NCBI GenBank assembly: GCA_965243825.1
Contig: CBDEVT010000001.1
Location: 2,914,001 to 2,978,000 of the forward strand
Length of the DNA stretch: 64,000 nt
DNA from: JAJCYX01 sp965243825
GTDB taxonomy: Bacteria > Chloroflexota > Dehalococcoidia > Lucifugimonadales > Lucifugimonadaceae
Reading direction: 5' to 3'
This document shows, piece by piece, positions 9,075 to 17,519 of this stretch. Position 1 is the first letter of the stretch, and each line of letters starts with the position of its first letter. The notes under the pieces are model-generated. The model ran no database searches and was not told the origin of the DNA. It saw only the letters and a program-made list of their open reading frames with translations. Made by a program: the position numbers and the translations under genes.

Positions 9075-10277
9075 ATGACCGACCGACCGAAGCCTCCACT
9101 TCATGGGATCCGGATTATTACGATCTCCCAGTTTGGCGCGGGCCCTTTTGGCACGATGATGCTTGCCGATCTTGGTGCAGAAGTCATCAAGATTGAAGAT
9201 CCAAACTCAGGAGGCGATGTCGCCAGGTATGTGCCGCCGGGAGCGGAGGACGGTGACTCCCTCTACTTTCAATCGTTCAACCGTGGCAAGAAGTCGGTCG
9301 CGATCAATTTGCGAAACGAGCGCGGACGCGAAGTCTTCGAAAGACTGGTCCAGAAGTGTGATGCGGTATTTAACAATCTTCGCGGGGATCTACCGGGCAA
9401 ACTCGGTCTCACGTACGAGTCACTCAAGCACCTTAATTCGACCGTTGTCACCTGCTCGCTGTCAGGATTCGGGCGCACCGGGCCGAGAGCAGCAGAGCCT
9501 GGCTACGATGCCTTAGTACAAGCGTACGCTGGCTATATGGGCCTAACTGGTGGCCCTGATGAACCTCCCACCCGAAGCGGTGTTTCGCTAATCGACTTTG
9601 CGGGAGGATTTGCAGGGGCTCTGGGACTTGTCGCTGCCCTCTTGGAAGCGCAACGCACCGGCGTCGGTCGAGATGTTGATGTTGCTTTGCTAGACACCGG
9701 GATTTCGATGCTCACATATCTGGCCGCGTGGAAGCTCAATTCGGAATGGCAACCCGGACGGGTTGGCAACTCTGCCCATCAAACCATTGTGCCGGCGCAG
9801 AACTTCAAAACCGCTGACGGTTGGATATCGGTCTTCTGTGCGAAAGAGATTTTCTGGCAGAGGCTGGCAGACGGTCTGGGGCTTCCCGAACTCAAGGAGG
9901 ATCAACGGTTCAGGACGTTCCGAGACAGGTACGAGCACCGGGAAGTCCTGCTACCGATACTGCAGAAACGATTCGCCGAGGCCACCACGGCAGATTGGAT
10001 GGAGCGGTTCGACCGAGTTCCGGCTGCGCCAGTGAACAGCCTTGAAGACGCTCTTTTTGATGCTCAGGTCGAAGCTCGAGGAATGGTCATCGAGGCCGAT
10101 CACGAAAGGCTGGGCAAGGTGAAGCAGGTGGCCTCGCCATACAGAACAGTAGGTGTTCACGATGTCGTTTCCAGAGCGCCGGGCCTGGGTGAGCACACAG
10201 ATGAGGTCCTGAGAGACATCGCTGAATACTCGGAACCTGAGATCGCAGCGTTAAGAGCCGCCGGTGCCATCAGCTAG
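9075..10277 (+). CDS. CaiB/BaiF-family (class III) CoA transferase
   Basis: This 400-aa protein opens with the family signature (RIITISQFGAGPFGTMMLADLGAEVIKI is the classic N-terminal region, shown here as separate pieces: GAGPFG near 21 and LGAEVIKIE near 33). The catalytic aspartate is D145 in EPGYDALVQA, and GGPDEPPTRSGVSLID follows. Class III enzymes move CoA between carboxylic acids through an aspartyl-CoA anhydride. The start at 9075 removes a non-conserved 27-residue extension present from an earlier in-frame codon. It follows the RDD gene with 19 bp between. The donor/acceptor pair cannot be predicted. Confidence 0.92.
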   Translation: MTDRPKPPLHGIRIITISQFGAGPFGTMMLADLGAEVIKIEDPNSGGDVARYVPPGAEDGDSLYFQSFNRGKKSVAINLRNERGREVFERLVQKCDAVFNNLRGDLPGKLGLTYESLKHLNSTVVTCSLSGFGRTGPRAAEPGYDALVQAYAGYMGLTGGPDEPPTRSGVSLIDFAGGFAGALGLVAALLEAQRTGVGRDVDVALLDTGISMLTYLAAWKLNSEWQPGRVGNSAHQTIVPAQNFKTADGWISVFCAKEIFWQRLADGLGLPELKEDQRFRTFRDRYEHREVLLPILQKRFAEATTADWMERFDRVPAAPVNSLEDALFDAQVEARGMVIEADHERLGKVKQVASPYRTVGVHDVVSRAPGLGEHTDEVLRDIAEYSEPEIAALRAAGAIS

Positions 10278-10444
10278 CCAGCTGACTTTCTCACCTGCGA
10301 CCAACGGTAGCCTGTCAATGGTCACGAATGGCATGAGATTGCAGGTATGCCCGCTGGAGAGCGGGGCCTGATCCAACTATCATGTTTATGTACCAACCGA
10401 CGTTGCCAGTACCCGACTAGCAGGCGACGAAGGTTCGATCTAAT

Positions 10445-10520
10445 GCCCCCGTAGCTCAGTGGACAGAGCAGGTGCCTTCTAAGCACTTGGTCGCAGGTTC
10501 GAATCCTGCCGGGGGTGCCA
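10445..10520 (+). tRNA. tRNA-Arg (anticodon UCU)
   Basis: The 76-nt cloverleaf reads: acceptor GCCCCCG/CGGGGGT, D arm GCTC..GAGC, anticodon stem GGTGC/GCACT with loop CTTCTAA giving anticodon TCT, T arm GCAGG-TTCGAAT-CCTGC, discriminator G and an encoded CCA. A T-rich run (TTTTCCTT) follows directly. The 46 nt from the anticodon loop to the 3' end recur at 43451-43496. Confidence 0.95.
10474..10519 (+). repeat. 46-bp direct repeat, left copy (3' part of tRNA-Arg; attL-like)
   Basis: This segment of the intact tRNA matches 43451-43496 at 43 of 46 positions, in the same orientation. The repeat runs from the anticodon loop to the CCA end, the usual extent of a tRNA-borne attachment core. Confidence 0.75.
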
Positions 10521-10777
10521 TTTTCCTTAATTTCCTGTACAACTCGTCAACTTCAAGCCGCATCTGTCTCGACTTTTTCGCACCGCATAGAGCATTGCGA
10601 TGACATAACTTCATACTTGAAAGCATGTTATCGCAGGGCAAAATTCAGCGGGAGCGGAACAGATGTCAGGACAAGTTGGCACACGTTCGGAACTCCTGTC
10701 ATCCATAACAGAGGGTGATTTCGAAGACCGCGTTGACCAGTGGACCCATCAGTTCAGTCGAGCCAAAACTCACCTGG

Positions 10778-10799
10778 AAAAGTTCTGCCTATCATCCCC
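10778..10799. repeat. Short dispersed repeat, copy A (over stop codon of PhyH gene)
   Basis: This 22-bp copy of consensus AAAAGYTCWGYCWATYATCC plus CC includes the TGA stop (10794-10792, minus strand) of the PhyH gene. Copies B (20019-20040) and C (27047-27068) differ from it at two and three positions. Confidence 0.55.
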
Positions 10800-11586
10800 T
10801 CAGCTCAACCAAACTGCGCACATCGCCAGCCTCCAGGGGAGTGAAGTCGCGGTTGTTCTGGTACCAGGGTCTGTCACCGTTCGTACATGCATTGCTAACA
10901 GCATTGAAGTTCAAGTAACAGATGGCACGGCGCCATGGAGAGACGTTGTTTGCCGATCCGTGAACCACGTTGCAATGAATGAATGCAACAGTACCAGCGC
11001 TACCCATAACTGGCTCTATGCCACCTTCATCAGCGAGGTTGGTTAGTGCCGCGCGATCGATGTGATGAAGCTCGTAACCGCGGCCTTTGGCGTCTTCATG
11101 CAGTTTCGACTCCAACAGGCCGTGCTGCTGCGAACCCGGTATAGCAAGTAGCGGCGACGTGACCGGTGTGCAGTCGTCGATAAAGACCGAAACCATTATG
11201 CAGTTTGGCTCTGGCATCCCATCAATCTTGTGCCAGGGCGGAAAATCTTGATGCCACTCCCAACCGCCACCTGTTCCAAAACCAGGTTTTGGGTTCAACC
11301 GGCTTTGGTGCAAATAGACATCGTCCCTCAGTAGCGCCTTAACCGGATTTAGAATCTTGGGGAGCGTCGACAACCGTGCGAATGGCTCCGAATAAAAATG
11401 AGGTCCGAACGCAAGTCGGGCCGTATCGGGATTATCTGACTCCCTTACAACTTCTGGACCGGTTCGGGAGAGGATTACTGGTAAAGCATCCTGTAGAACC
11501 TTGACCTCGGCAGCATCTAGCAAGTCTTGGAAAATGATGAAGCCGCGCTCATCGAACTCGGTGATCTGATCGGGCGTAATGTCCAT
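10792..11586 (-). CDS. Phytanoyl-CoA dioxygenase-family protein, EctD-like
   Basis: This 264-aa Fe(II)/2-oxoglutarate dioxygenase has its iron triad as H112 and D114 (WHQDFPPWH) and H209 (VVHGSANN), with R219/R220 for 2-oxoglutarate. The block GGWEWHQDFPPWHKIDGMP, then IPGSQQHGLLE, resembles ectoine/proline hydroxylases more than human PhyH. No ectoine synthesis genes are in the window, so ectoine hydroxylation is not implied; another small zwitterion or amino-acid derivative is as likely. ATG start. The gene lies just inside the left edge of the putative integrated element. Confidence 0.85.
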   Translation of the reverse strand: MDITPDQITEFDERGFIIFQDLLDAAEVKVLQDALPVILSRTGPEVVRESDNPDTARLAFGPHFYSEPFARLSTLPKILNPVKALLRDDVYLHQSRLNPKPGFGTGGGWEWHQDFPPWHKIDGMPEPNCIMVSVFIDDCTPVTSPLLAIPGSQQHGLLESKLHEDAKGRGYELHHIDRAALTNLADEGGIEPVMGSAGTVAFIHCNVVHGSANNVSPWRRAICYLNFNAVSNACTNGDRPWYQNNRDFTPLEAGDVRSLVELRG

Positions 11587-11771
11587 GGTTCATTCTCCGA
11601 AAGGATAGACCAGATTCTAGTATGAGGCGGCAGCATACAGGAATGCCTGGAGGCGCTCCCGTAGTATGGGTTCACCCTTAATATCCGGTGAGTCTCACTC
11701 GTTGCGATTAGCAGTCGGTCATAAGCCCCTCAGGCACATCACACTCAGTTTCTATCGACGGGCGAGTCGGC

Positions 11772-12224
11772 TTACACTTTCTGTTCAAGGGTGCGTTTGA
11801 TGTCGGCGAGGTCCTTAGCAAGGGCCTTCCTCGTGGCTCGCTTGAAAATGAAGCCAGTCAGACCCCACATGATTTTTGCACCGAATGACTGTGGTTTGCC
11901 TTCAAATGTCATCGCGAGCCTGGTTCTTCCATCCTGATCGTGCAACTCGATCAGGGTTTCGTACACAGATCCATGGCTCTCTGCGCGTGTCTTATAGTGA
12001 GATCCTTCCACTGCATCAGTGATCCACATGATCTCTGTCGCCGTCTTCCCAAACATGGTTCGTGTCTCTCGCCATTTGAGGCCAACGATCCCGGTCTCAG
12101 GGCGCTCCAAAATATCCAAATCCTCGATCGCATTGATGGTGGTCCCGGCGTTCTCGATATCAGTCACCAGCCGCCACACGTCTGCGCGAGGCGCGTTAAT
12201 CTCTGTCTCAACAGTTACACGCAC
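11772..12224 (-). CDS. SRPBCC-family protein (START/polyketide-cyclase-like fold)
   Basis: This 150-aa protein starts with VETEINAPRADVWRLVTDIEN, the hallmark first strand and helix of the SRPBCC helix-grip fold, and ends in a basic helix (FKRATRKALAKDLADIKRTL). Such proteins bind hydrophobic ligands or act as cyclases; no specific function can be given. The start codon is GTG with GGGGG about 6 bp upstream. It is separated from the PhyH gene by 185 bp with no other gene. Confidence 0.8.
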   Translation of the reverse strand: MRVTVETEINAPRADVWRLVTDIENAGTTINAIEDLDILERPETGIVGLKWRETRTMFGKTATEIMWITDAVEGSHYKTRAESHGSVYETLIELHDQDGRTRLAMTFEGKPQSFGAKIMWGLTGFIFKRATRKALAKDLADIKRTLEQKV

Positions 12225-12241
12225 GTTTTACCCCCGTTCGG

Positions 12242-12759
12242 CTCTGTCAGAACCCAGATTTCGGGCAGAATAGCATCGACTACGTACAGCCAGCGGGCTT
12301 TAACGCTCAGATCGCGACAGGACTAGGATTCCCAAAGACCAACGAGCCTAAGAGTGTTGGAGAGCTTCTCAACAAGGCCGGCAAGCCAGATCTAGAGCGT
12401 AAGTGGGCTGGGTTGAATATGGTCGCTTCGCTTGATCTGGACTTCAAGAAGAACCTGGAATATCTGAAAAAGGGGTTGTTGAACGAGGAAGGGTTCGGAA
12501 AGGCGAACACCCTACAGCGGGACGACCGTGCGCAGACTGAGTCGAGGATGGTGGAGCTGAGAACGGAGTTCGAGTCTGCTGAGTCTCGGCAGGCTAACGC
12601 CTCTGCCCTGCCCTCCAGATCAAGACGTTCGTTAAGTCGTTTGAGGATCTTGAGACCAGCAAGGCTTAGGCGATTCTGGAGTCTGCTCACATCGGCCACG
12701 GCGGGAAGATTGAACTGAAGTTCAGTCAATTCGTATCCCCTCAGCTTCAGAAAATCTAG
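12242..12759 (+). pseudogene. Decayed serine site-specific recombinase, C-terminal fragment
   Basis: Frame 2 reads continuously to about 12613 and includes LQRDDRAQTESRMVELRTEF, a charged coiled region, then ESRQANASALP. A one-base loss shifts the frame. Frame 1 from 12616 continues QIKTFVKSFEDLETSKA, then an in-frame TAG (12667-12669), then AILESAHIGHGGKIELKFS and a final TAG at 12757. The joined text resembles the C-terminal coiled coil and 'DGRIELEF' end of large serine recombinases from Chloroflexota. The catalytic N-terminal domain is absent, and the first ~55 codons are not recognisable. The family assignment rests on remembered pattern similarity. Confidence 0.55.
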
Positions 12760-13056
12760 ACCGCAAACGTAACAGTGTCAGATCTCGGATTTTTTAGCGG
12801 TGACCTATCCGACCGTACTCGGCGTGCCGGTGCATCCAAGTCACTCACACATTCGGCGTCATACCACGCCCGGGCAACTAACGGCACGTGTCTCGGCACC
12901 TCGACTTGTCAGCAACACCGGCCGACGTTGCAAGTGACCGTGCCAACGGTCAATGAGATGACACGTCGGATATGACCAGATACGGTGCCTCAACCCACCA
13001 TTTCAGCGGCTAGGATGGCCCCTACTGGCGTAGGCAACCTGGCTTACGAGGTCATT
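12760..13056. other. Non-coding gap after recombinase relic
   Basis: I see no credible gene here. A short open frame at 12775-12975 has no recognisable domain and may be further debris of the relic. The region must hold the promoter of the following catabolic block. Confidence 0.4.
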
Positions 13057-14229
13057 ATGAAGATCACCGATGTTGAGCTCATCACGTTCGAGATAGAGAC
13101 CCGCGCCCACCGGACAAAGTGGGGCTATGGTCAGGCTGGTGAAGCGCGCCTGACCTCCCACTCGATCACTCGCATCACCGCGGATGACGGCTCGGAAGGG
13201 TACTCAGAACAGGGATGGCCGGGTTACTTCTACGAGCCTAACCCCGATGAGATTGAACATCTCGTTAAGCCTTTGCTATTAGGTGAGGATCCTTGGGATA
13301 GAGAAATGCTATGGCACCTGATGGGGCGACATACAGGATTCTCTGAGGGACTGATTGGCAACATCGATTGCGCACTCTGGGACCTTGGTGGACGAGCATC
13401 CGAACTGTCGGTCTCGCAACTCCTCGGACGGGCCCGCAGCAGTATTACGGCCTACGCGAGTACCGCCCCAAATCTAGGCTCGCCGGAACAGTACGCACAA
13501 CACGCTATCGACTGCAAGAACGCCGGGTACAAAGCCTATAAGGTACACGCCAACATTTACTGGGACCCTATCCGTAACGAACCTGCGCCGGGCCGACCAG
13601 CCTTTCCAGAGCAAGATCTGGAGATTTGCCGCGCCGTCCGAGATGCCGTAGGAGATGAGATCACACTCATGCTGGATCCATGGGGTGTCTACACGCTCGA
13701 GGAAGCTGTCTGGGTTGGCAGTCGACTCGAGGAGCTAGATTTCTACTTCCTGGAGCACCCTATGCATGAACGCTTAATGGAACCGTATCGCAAGTTATGC
13801 GAGGAGCTTCGCATACCCGTGTGTGGACCGGAACTCGCGCCAGGAGGACCCTTCACACGGGCTGAATGGGCAATGCAGCGAGCAACTGACATTGGTCGAA
13901 CCGATATCAACTTCGGAGGCATCACCGGCGTTCGAAAAACTGTGGACATGTACGAGTCTATCGGCATGAAGTGCGAAATCCATGTTGGTGGATTCGGCAA
14001 TGCACAGATTCTTGCAGCTACCACGGCCGACACGTGCGAATTTTTCGAGCGCGGACTACTTGGGCTAGGTGAAGTCCACACAAGTACTCCGCCCTATCTG
14101 AAAACGCCCTGTGACCCGATGACCGATACGGGCAGCGTTATGCTCCCGAATGGTCCGGGTCTCGGCTTCGAACTGGACTGGGATTACATTAACGATCACA
14201 GAATCCCAGTTGGCGAGTCACACAGTTAA
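13057..14229 (+). CDS. Enolase-superfamily protein (MR-type, KxH variant)
   Basis: This 390-aa protein begins MKITDVELITFEI when started at the ATG at 13057, preceded by GAGG; an upstream in-frame ATG adds 24 unconserved residues. Barrel residues are K162-x-H164 (YKVHA) in place of the usual KxK, D207 (LDPWG), E233 (LEHP), E259 (GPELAPGG) and H309 (EIHVGG). The spacings 26-26-50 fit the metal trio plus His base. Substrate probably a sugar acid or hydroxyacid. It leads a co-directional block with a DapA-like aldolase 23 bp downstream, a sensible next step for a 2-keto-3-deoxy product. Confidence 0.85.
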   Translation: MKITDVELITFEIETRAHRTKWGYGQAGEARLTSHSITRITADDGSEGYSEQGWPGYFYEPNPDEIEHLVKPLLLGEDPWDREMLWHLMGRHTGFSEGLIGNIDCALWDLGGRASELSVSQLLGRARSSITAYASTAPNLGSPEQYAQHAIDCKNAGYKAYKVHANIYWDPIRNEPAPGRPAFPEQDLEICRAVRDAVGDEITLMLDPWGVYTLEEAVWVGSRLEELDFYFLEHPMHERLMEPYRKLCEELRIPVCGPELAPGGPFTRAEWAMQRATDIGRTDINFGGITGVRKTVDMYESIGMKCEIHVGGFGNAQILAATTADTCEFFERGLLGLGEVHTSTPPYLKTPCDPMTDTGSVMLPNGPGLGFELDWDYINDHRIPVGESHS

Positions 14230-14252
14230 GAGTAGTCAAGGAGAGATGCCAA

Positions 14253-15158
14253 ATGGGGGATCAGATCATCCAAGGAGTGGTGCCGATTCTTCTCACACCG
14301 TTCAGTCCGGATGAAGAGATTGACATTGATAGTCTGAACCGACTCGTGGAGTTCAACGTTGCTGCCGGAGTTCACGGACTTGGCATAGCGCTGGGTAGCG
14401 AAATCTTCAAGCTGACTGAGTCAGAGCGTGATCTCGTGACGAGAACCGTGGTTGACCAGGTGGCCGGGCGGATTCCTGTTATCGTCAATACAGGGGCTGC
14501 TGGGACAAGACTGGCACTCCACTATTGCAAGCGAGCGCAAGAGCTCGGCGCCGATGCAGTGATGGTGACTCCGCCTGTAGGGTTAGGCCAACCAGGTCCA
14601 GACGAGACTCGTCACTACTACCAGGTCCTTTCCGACGCTATCCAGATCCCGATTGTTGTCCAGGACCATGACTCTGCTCCCGTTAGCCCAACTTTGCTGG
14701 CGGCGATTGCCGAAGACTGCGAGATGGTTCGATACTGCAAGGTCGAGACATCACCGACTCCACACCGAATAGATGACGCATTGAACAAGACGAGAGGCGC
14801 AGTTGGCATACTTGGCGGAGCTGGCGGTAATTTTCTTCTTGAGGAGCTAGTACGCGGCTCGACAGGCACGATGCCCAGCTGTAGCCAACCAAACGCATAT
14901 GTGCGTATATGGGACTTGTTTCATGAAGGCAAAGTCGATACTGCTCGTGATCTTTTCTACGATCAGGTCCTACCCCTCAACAGGGCTGCCGCGTCCGGGA
15001 TGGACGCGTTCTACTTTTTGAACAAACAACTGCTGGTGCGTCGCGGGATTATTGATCACGCAACAGTTAGGACGCCGGCTGCCCCACCTGATCCACAAAC
15101 GGCCACCGAAATCGATGAAATATTGTCTCGGATTCTTGCCAGCGAAAGCGAATATTAG
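14253..15158 (+). CDS. Dihydrodipicolinate synthase/N-acetylneuraminate lyase-family aldolase
   Basis: This 301-aa class I pyruvate-aldolase-superfamily barrel has Schiff-base K163 in YCKVETSP. The usual GTTGE motif is replaced by ALGSEIFKL (42-54), and the catalytic tyrosine after the fifth strand is Q137 (IVVQDHD). It is therefore unlikely to make dihydrodipicolinate. KDG/KDGal aldolases and dehydratases of this superfamily act on 2-keto-3-deoxy sugar acids, which fits the enolase gene just upstream. A strong AGGAGA lies 8-9 bp before the ATG. An HpcH aldolase follows after 79 bp. Confidence 0.88.
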   Translation: MGDQIIQGVVPILLTPFSPDEEIDIDSLNRLVEFNVAAGVHGLGIALGSEIFKLTESERDLVTRTVVDQVAGRIPVIVNTGAAGTRLALHYCKRAQELGADAVMVTPPVGLGQPGPDETRHYYQVLSDAIQIPIVVQDHDSAPVSPTLLAAIAEDCEMVRYCKVETSPTPHRIDDALNKTRGAVGILGGAGGNFLLEELVRGSTGTMPSCSQPNAYVRIWDLFHEGKVDTARDLFYDQVLPLNRAAASGMDAFYFLNKQLLVRRGIIDHATVRTPAAPPDPQTATEIDEILSRILASESEY

Positions 15159-15237
15159 CCGTCGACAATCCGCCCCCGGAGTCTGGCACCAGAACAGATC
15201 GCATAGTTGGAGCAAATCTTAAAAAAGCGAGAGAAAC

Positions 15238-16002
15238 ATGCCTTTGCAACGTGATTATCCGACAAACCGATTGAAGCAAAAGTTGGAAGCAGGAGAGGTT
15301 GGCGTGATAGCCAATGGACCCAACAGCTCTGACATGTGTGATTTCCTTGGACAGCAAGGCTTCGACGCAGCGTTCGTCGATTTCGAACACGGCGGGGTTT
15401 CGTGGAGCGAAATGTCCGACATTAGCCGTGCATGTGAAATCTGGGGGATGGCATCAGTTGCCAGGGTCAACCGACTAGATGAGGCTCTGATCCTCCGCAC
15501 ACTTGATCAGGGAGCCAGCGGCGTTTTCGTCCCGCACATCATCACAGTAGACGATGCCAGACGAGCAGCCGACGCCTGCCGGTATCCACCAGCTGGTACG
15601 AGGGGTGTTGCCGGTGGAAGGCGGGCATATGGAGTGGACAACTACTTTGAACGAGCAAATGCCGAGGTCCAATGCATCGCCCTGATCGAGGATTTTGAAG
15701 CCATCAGCAACCTGCCTGAAATGGTGAAGGTCGATGGGGTCGATGTTTTCTATGTGGCTCCCTCGGACATGGCAGCCAGCATGGGCCACACTGGGAATCC
15801 AGAACACTCCGACGTCCAGGAGGCAATACAAACGTCCATAAAAATCATTGTCGACTCGGGGAGGATCGCCGGAACGCTCGCTGACGATACGAATGTCGAG
15901 CAATTCCTGGATATGGGCGTCAAGTGCCTCGGTGTCCCCTGGCCAACCTGGGTCGCACGGGGCGCAGAATCGTTTCTTGAACGGGTCTCAAGGCGAGCGT
16001 AG
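15238..16002 (+). CDS. HpcH/HpaI-family class II pyruvate aldolase
   Basis: In this 254-aa metal-dependent aldolase, H51 (VDFEHG), R76 (VARV), E151 (ALIEDFE) and D177 (APSDMA) keep the 25 and 26 residue spacings of HpaI (H45/R70, E149/D175). The family splits 2-keto-3-deoxy-glucarate or 4-hydroxy-2-oxoacids to pyruvate plus an aldehyde. Its place after a dehydratase and a DapA-like enzyme suggests the carbon-cleavage step of one pathway. Two different aldolase folds side by side is unusual: either they serve two substrates, or the DapA homologue is a dehydratase rather than an aldolase. Start is ATG. Confidence 0.9.
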   Translation: MPLQRDYPTNRLKQKLEAGEVGVIANGPNSSDMCDFLGQQGFDAAFVDFEHGGVSWSEMSDISRACEIWGMASVARVNRLDEALILRTLDQGASGVFVPHIITVDDARRAADACRYPPAGTRGVAGGRRAYGVDNYFERANAEVQCIALIEDFEAISNLPEMVKVDGVDVFYVAPSDMAASMGHTGNPEHSDVQEAIQTSIKIIVDSGRIAGTLADDTNVEQFLDMGVKCLGVPWPTWVARGAESFLERVSRRA

Positions 16003-16093
16003 ATCGGTGATCTACGAGGAGTCGTTCGTTGGTCAAGATCGTCGCCGAAAGCTCTGATCGGGACCCTGGGACGGGCAACTCAGAAACGGCGAA

Positions 16094-17335
16094 ATGCCGA
16101 TGACCAATCGGATCGGGTTGTTCCACTCACTGGGCTTCCGCAGCTTTCGGATGCAGTGGTTCTCCGACGCCCTGATGAGCTGGTCGAACGAGATGGAGAA
16201 CTTGATTCTCGGCTGGTTTGTGCTGGTCGAGACCGATTCGCCATTCCTGCTCGGACTCTTTGGTGCTCTCAAATTCTTTGGCACCCTTATCGCCCCGATA
16301 TACGGAGTAGTGGCTGACCGAGTTGACAGACGACGCATGCTCATTAGCTTGCGATCCACCTTCGCCGCCCTGGCGGTAACGATCATGGTCCTAGCGTTAA
16401 CAGGCGCTATCGAAGTCTGGCACGTGTTCGTTATCGGTACGTTGACCGGAATGATTCGCGTCGCGGACAACGTAGCAAGGCAGGCACTCATCGCCGACAT
16501 CGTCCCGAAGACCGCGTTGTTAAATGCGGTCGGATTGACTCGCACAACGCAGGACTCAGCGAAGATCACCGGGTCTTTAATCGGAGCAGGTCTGTTTGCC
16601 CAGTTTGGTCTCGGTCTCGCCTACATGGGAGTAACGGTCTTTTACACAACGTCCGTGCTGTTCATTGCGGCCGTGAGCATTGCTAATAGATCTGCTCCAA
16701 TGCGTCGCGAGCCCGTTTTGGGTACGTTGAAATCAGGAATCTCATACATGCGTGGTTCGCCAACGATCAAGGCGGTAATGTTCCTTGCATTCCTGGTGAA
16801 CCTGACGGCCTTTCCACTCTCCAACGGCCTGATGCCTTTGGTGGCACGTGACATTTTCAACACGGATGAGAACGGGCTTGCGAGGCTTCTGGCAACCGTC
16901 GCATTTGGGGCCTTGGCCGGATCTGTAGCGATGGCCGGCCTGTCACGAATCAGACGGCCGGACCGAGTGATGCTGGCCGCAGTCATCGTATGGCACCTGT
17001 TCCTGCTTTTGTTCGCCCAGTTCGATGACTCTGCAGCCGCATTCACAACGCTGGCGGGGATAGGATTTGCAAGCTCATTCTCGATGATTTCTATGTCGGT
17101 TCTCTTGATGACCGCGGTGCAAAGAGAATTTCGGGGACGGATGATGGGGGTTCGGATGCTCGCTGTTTACGGTCTTCCCATGGGCTTGCTAATCGGAGGT
17201 GTATTCGCCGAGGTATTTGGAGTTCAAGCTACGCTCTCTATTTTTGGACTGTTCGGACTGGTCTTGACAGCTTTAGCTGCGATCCTCTGGCCCGAGCTCT
17301 GGCGAGACAGGCGGGAACCCGAAAGAGCCGGATAG
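16094..17335 (+). CDS. MFS transporter (DHA3-like)
   Basis: This 413-aa, 10-12-segment membrane protein opens FRMQWFSDALMSW and has the loop motif GVVADRVDRRRML (about 75), a version of the MFS A-motif. An inner-loop GRMMGVRML occurs near 350. The overall pattern is closest to EntS-like DHA3 permeases, often exporters. In this operon it could move the sugar-acid substrate or export an inhibitory intermediate; direction cannot be told. An alternative start is the ATG two codons later (16100). Confidence 0.85.
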   Translation: MPMTNRIGLFHSLGFRSFRMQWFSDALMSWSNEMENLILGWFVLVETDSPFLLGLFGALKFFGTLIAPIYGVVADRVDRRRMLISLRSTFAALAVTIMVLALTGAIEVWHVFVIGTLTGMIRVADNVARQALIADIVPKTALLNAVGLTRTTQDSAKITGSLIGAGLFAQFGLGLAYMGVTVFYTTSVLFIAAVSIANRSAPMRREPVLGTLKSGISYMRGSPTIKAVMFLAFLVNLTAFPLSNGLMPLVARDIFNTDENGLARLLATVAFGALAGSVAMAGLSRIRRPDRVMLAAVIVWHLFLLLFAQFDDSAAAFTTLAGIGFASSFSMISMSVLLMTAVQREFRGRMMGVRMLAVYGLPMGLLIGGVFAEVFGVQATLSIFGLFGLVLTALAAILWPELWRDRREPERAG

Positions 17336-17519
17336 CTGCTGGTTCAGGTGGGTTCATTTAGCTACCTGTGTCTCCCAATTCAATCACGTCGACATTGCTT
17401 TCCGTCTCGATTCCAAAACCCGACTATGCGAGGTTAGCGATAAACTCATGGCCGCCGGTTGGACGCGAATATCTGGACCATTGGACCGCAGACTTCACCC
17501 GTTTGCACCGGAGACGCCA

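Noticed and set aside
10456..10641. Minus-strand ORF of 61 aa ending in a GFEPATKCLEG-like peptide
   Set aside because: The peptide is the antisense reading of the tRNA-Arg T arm and anticodon arm, a well-known false ORF.
10663..11046. Plus-strand ORF of 127 aa opposite the end of the PhyH gene
   Set aside because: Most of it overlaps the clearly conserved dioxygenase in antisense and shows no domain.
12307..12729. Minus-strand ORF of 140 aa over the recombinase relic
   Set aside because: It is the antisense shadow of the relic's charged coiled region; the plus-strand reading has the recognisable pattern.
16033..16569. Minus-strand ORF of 178 aa inside the MFS gene
   Set aside because: It is an antisense shadow of a hydrophobic transporter, low in complexity and rich in Ser/Thr/Arg.
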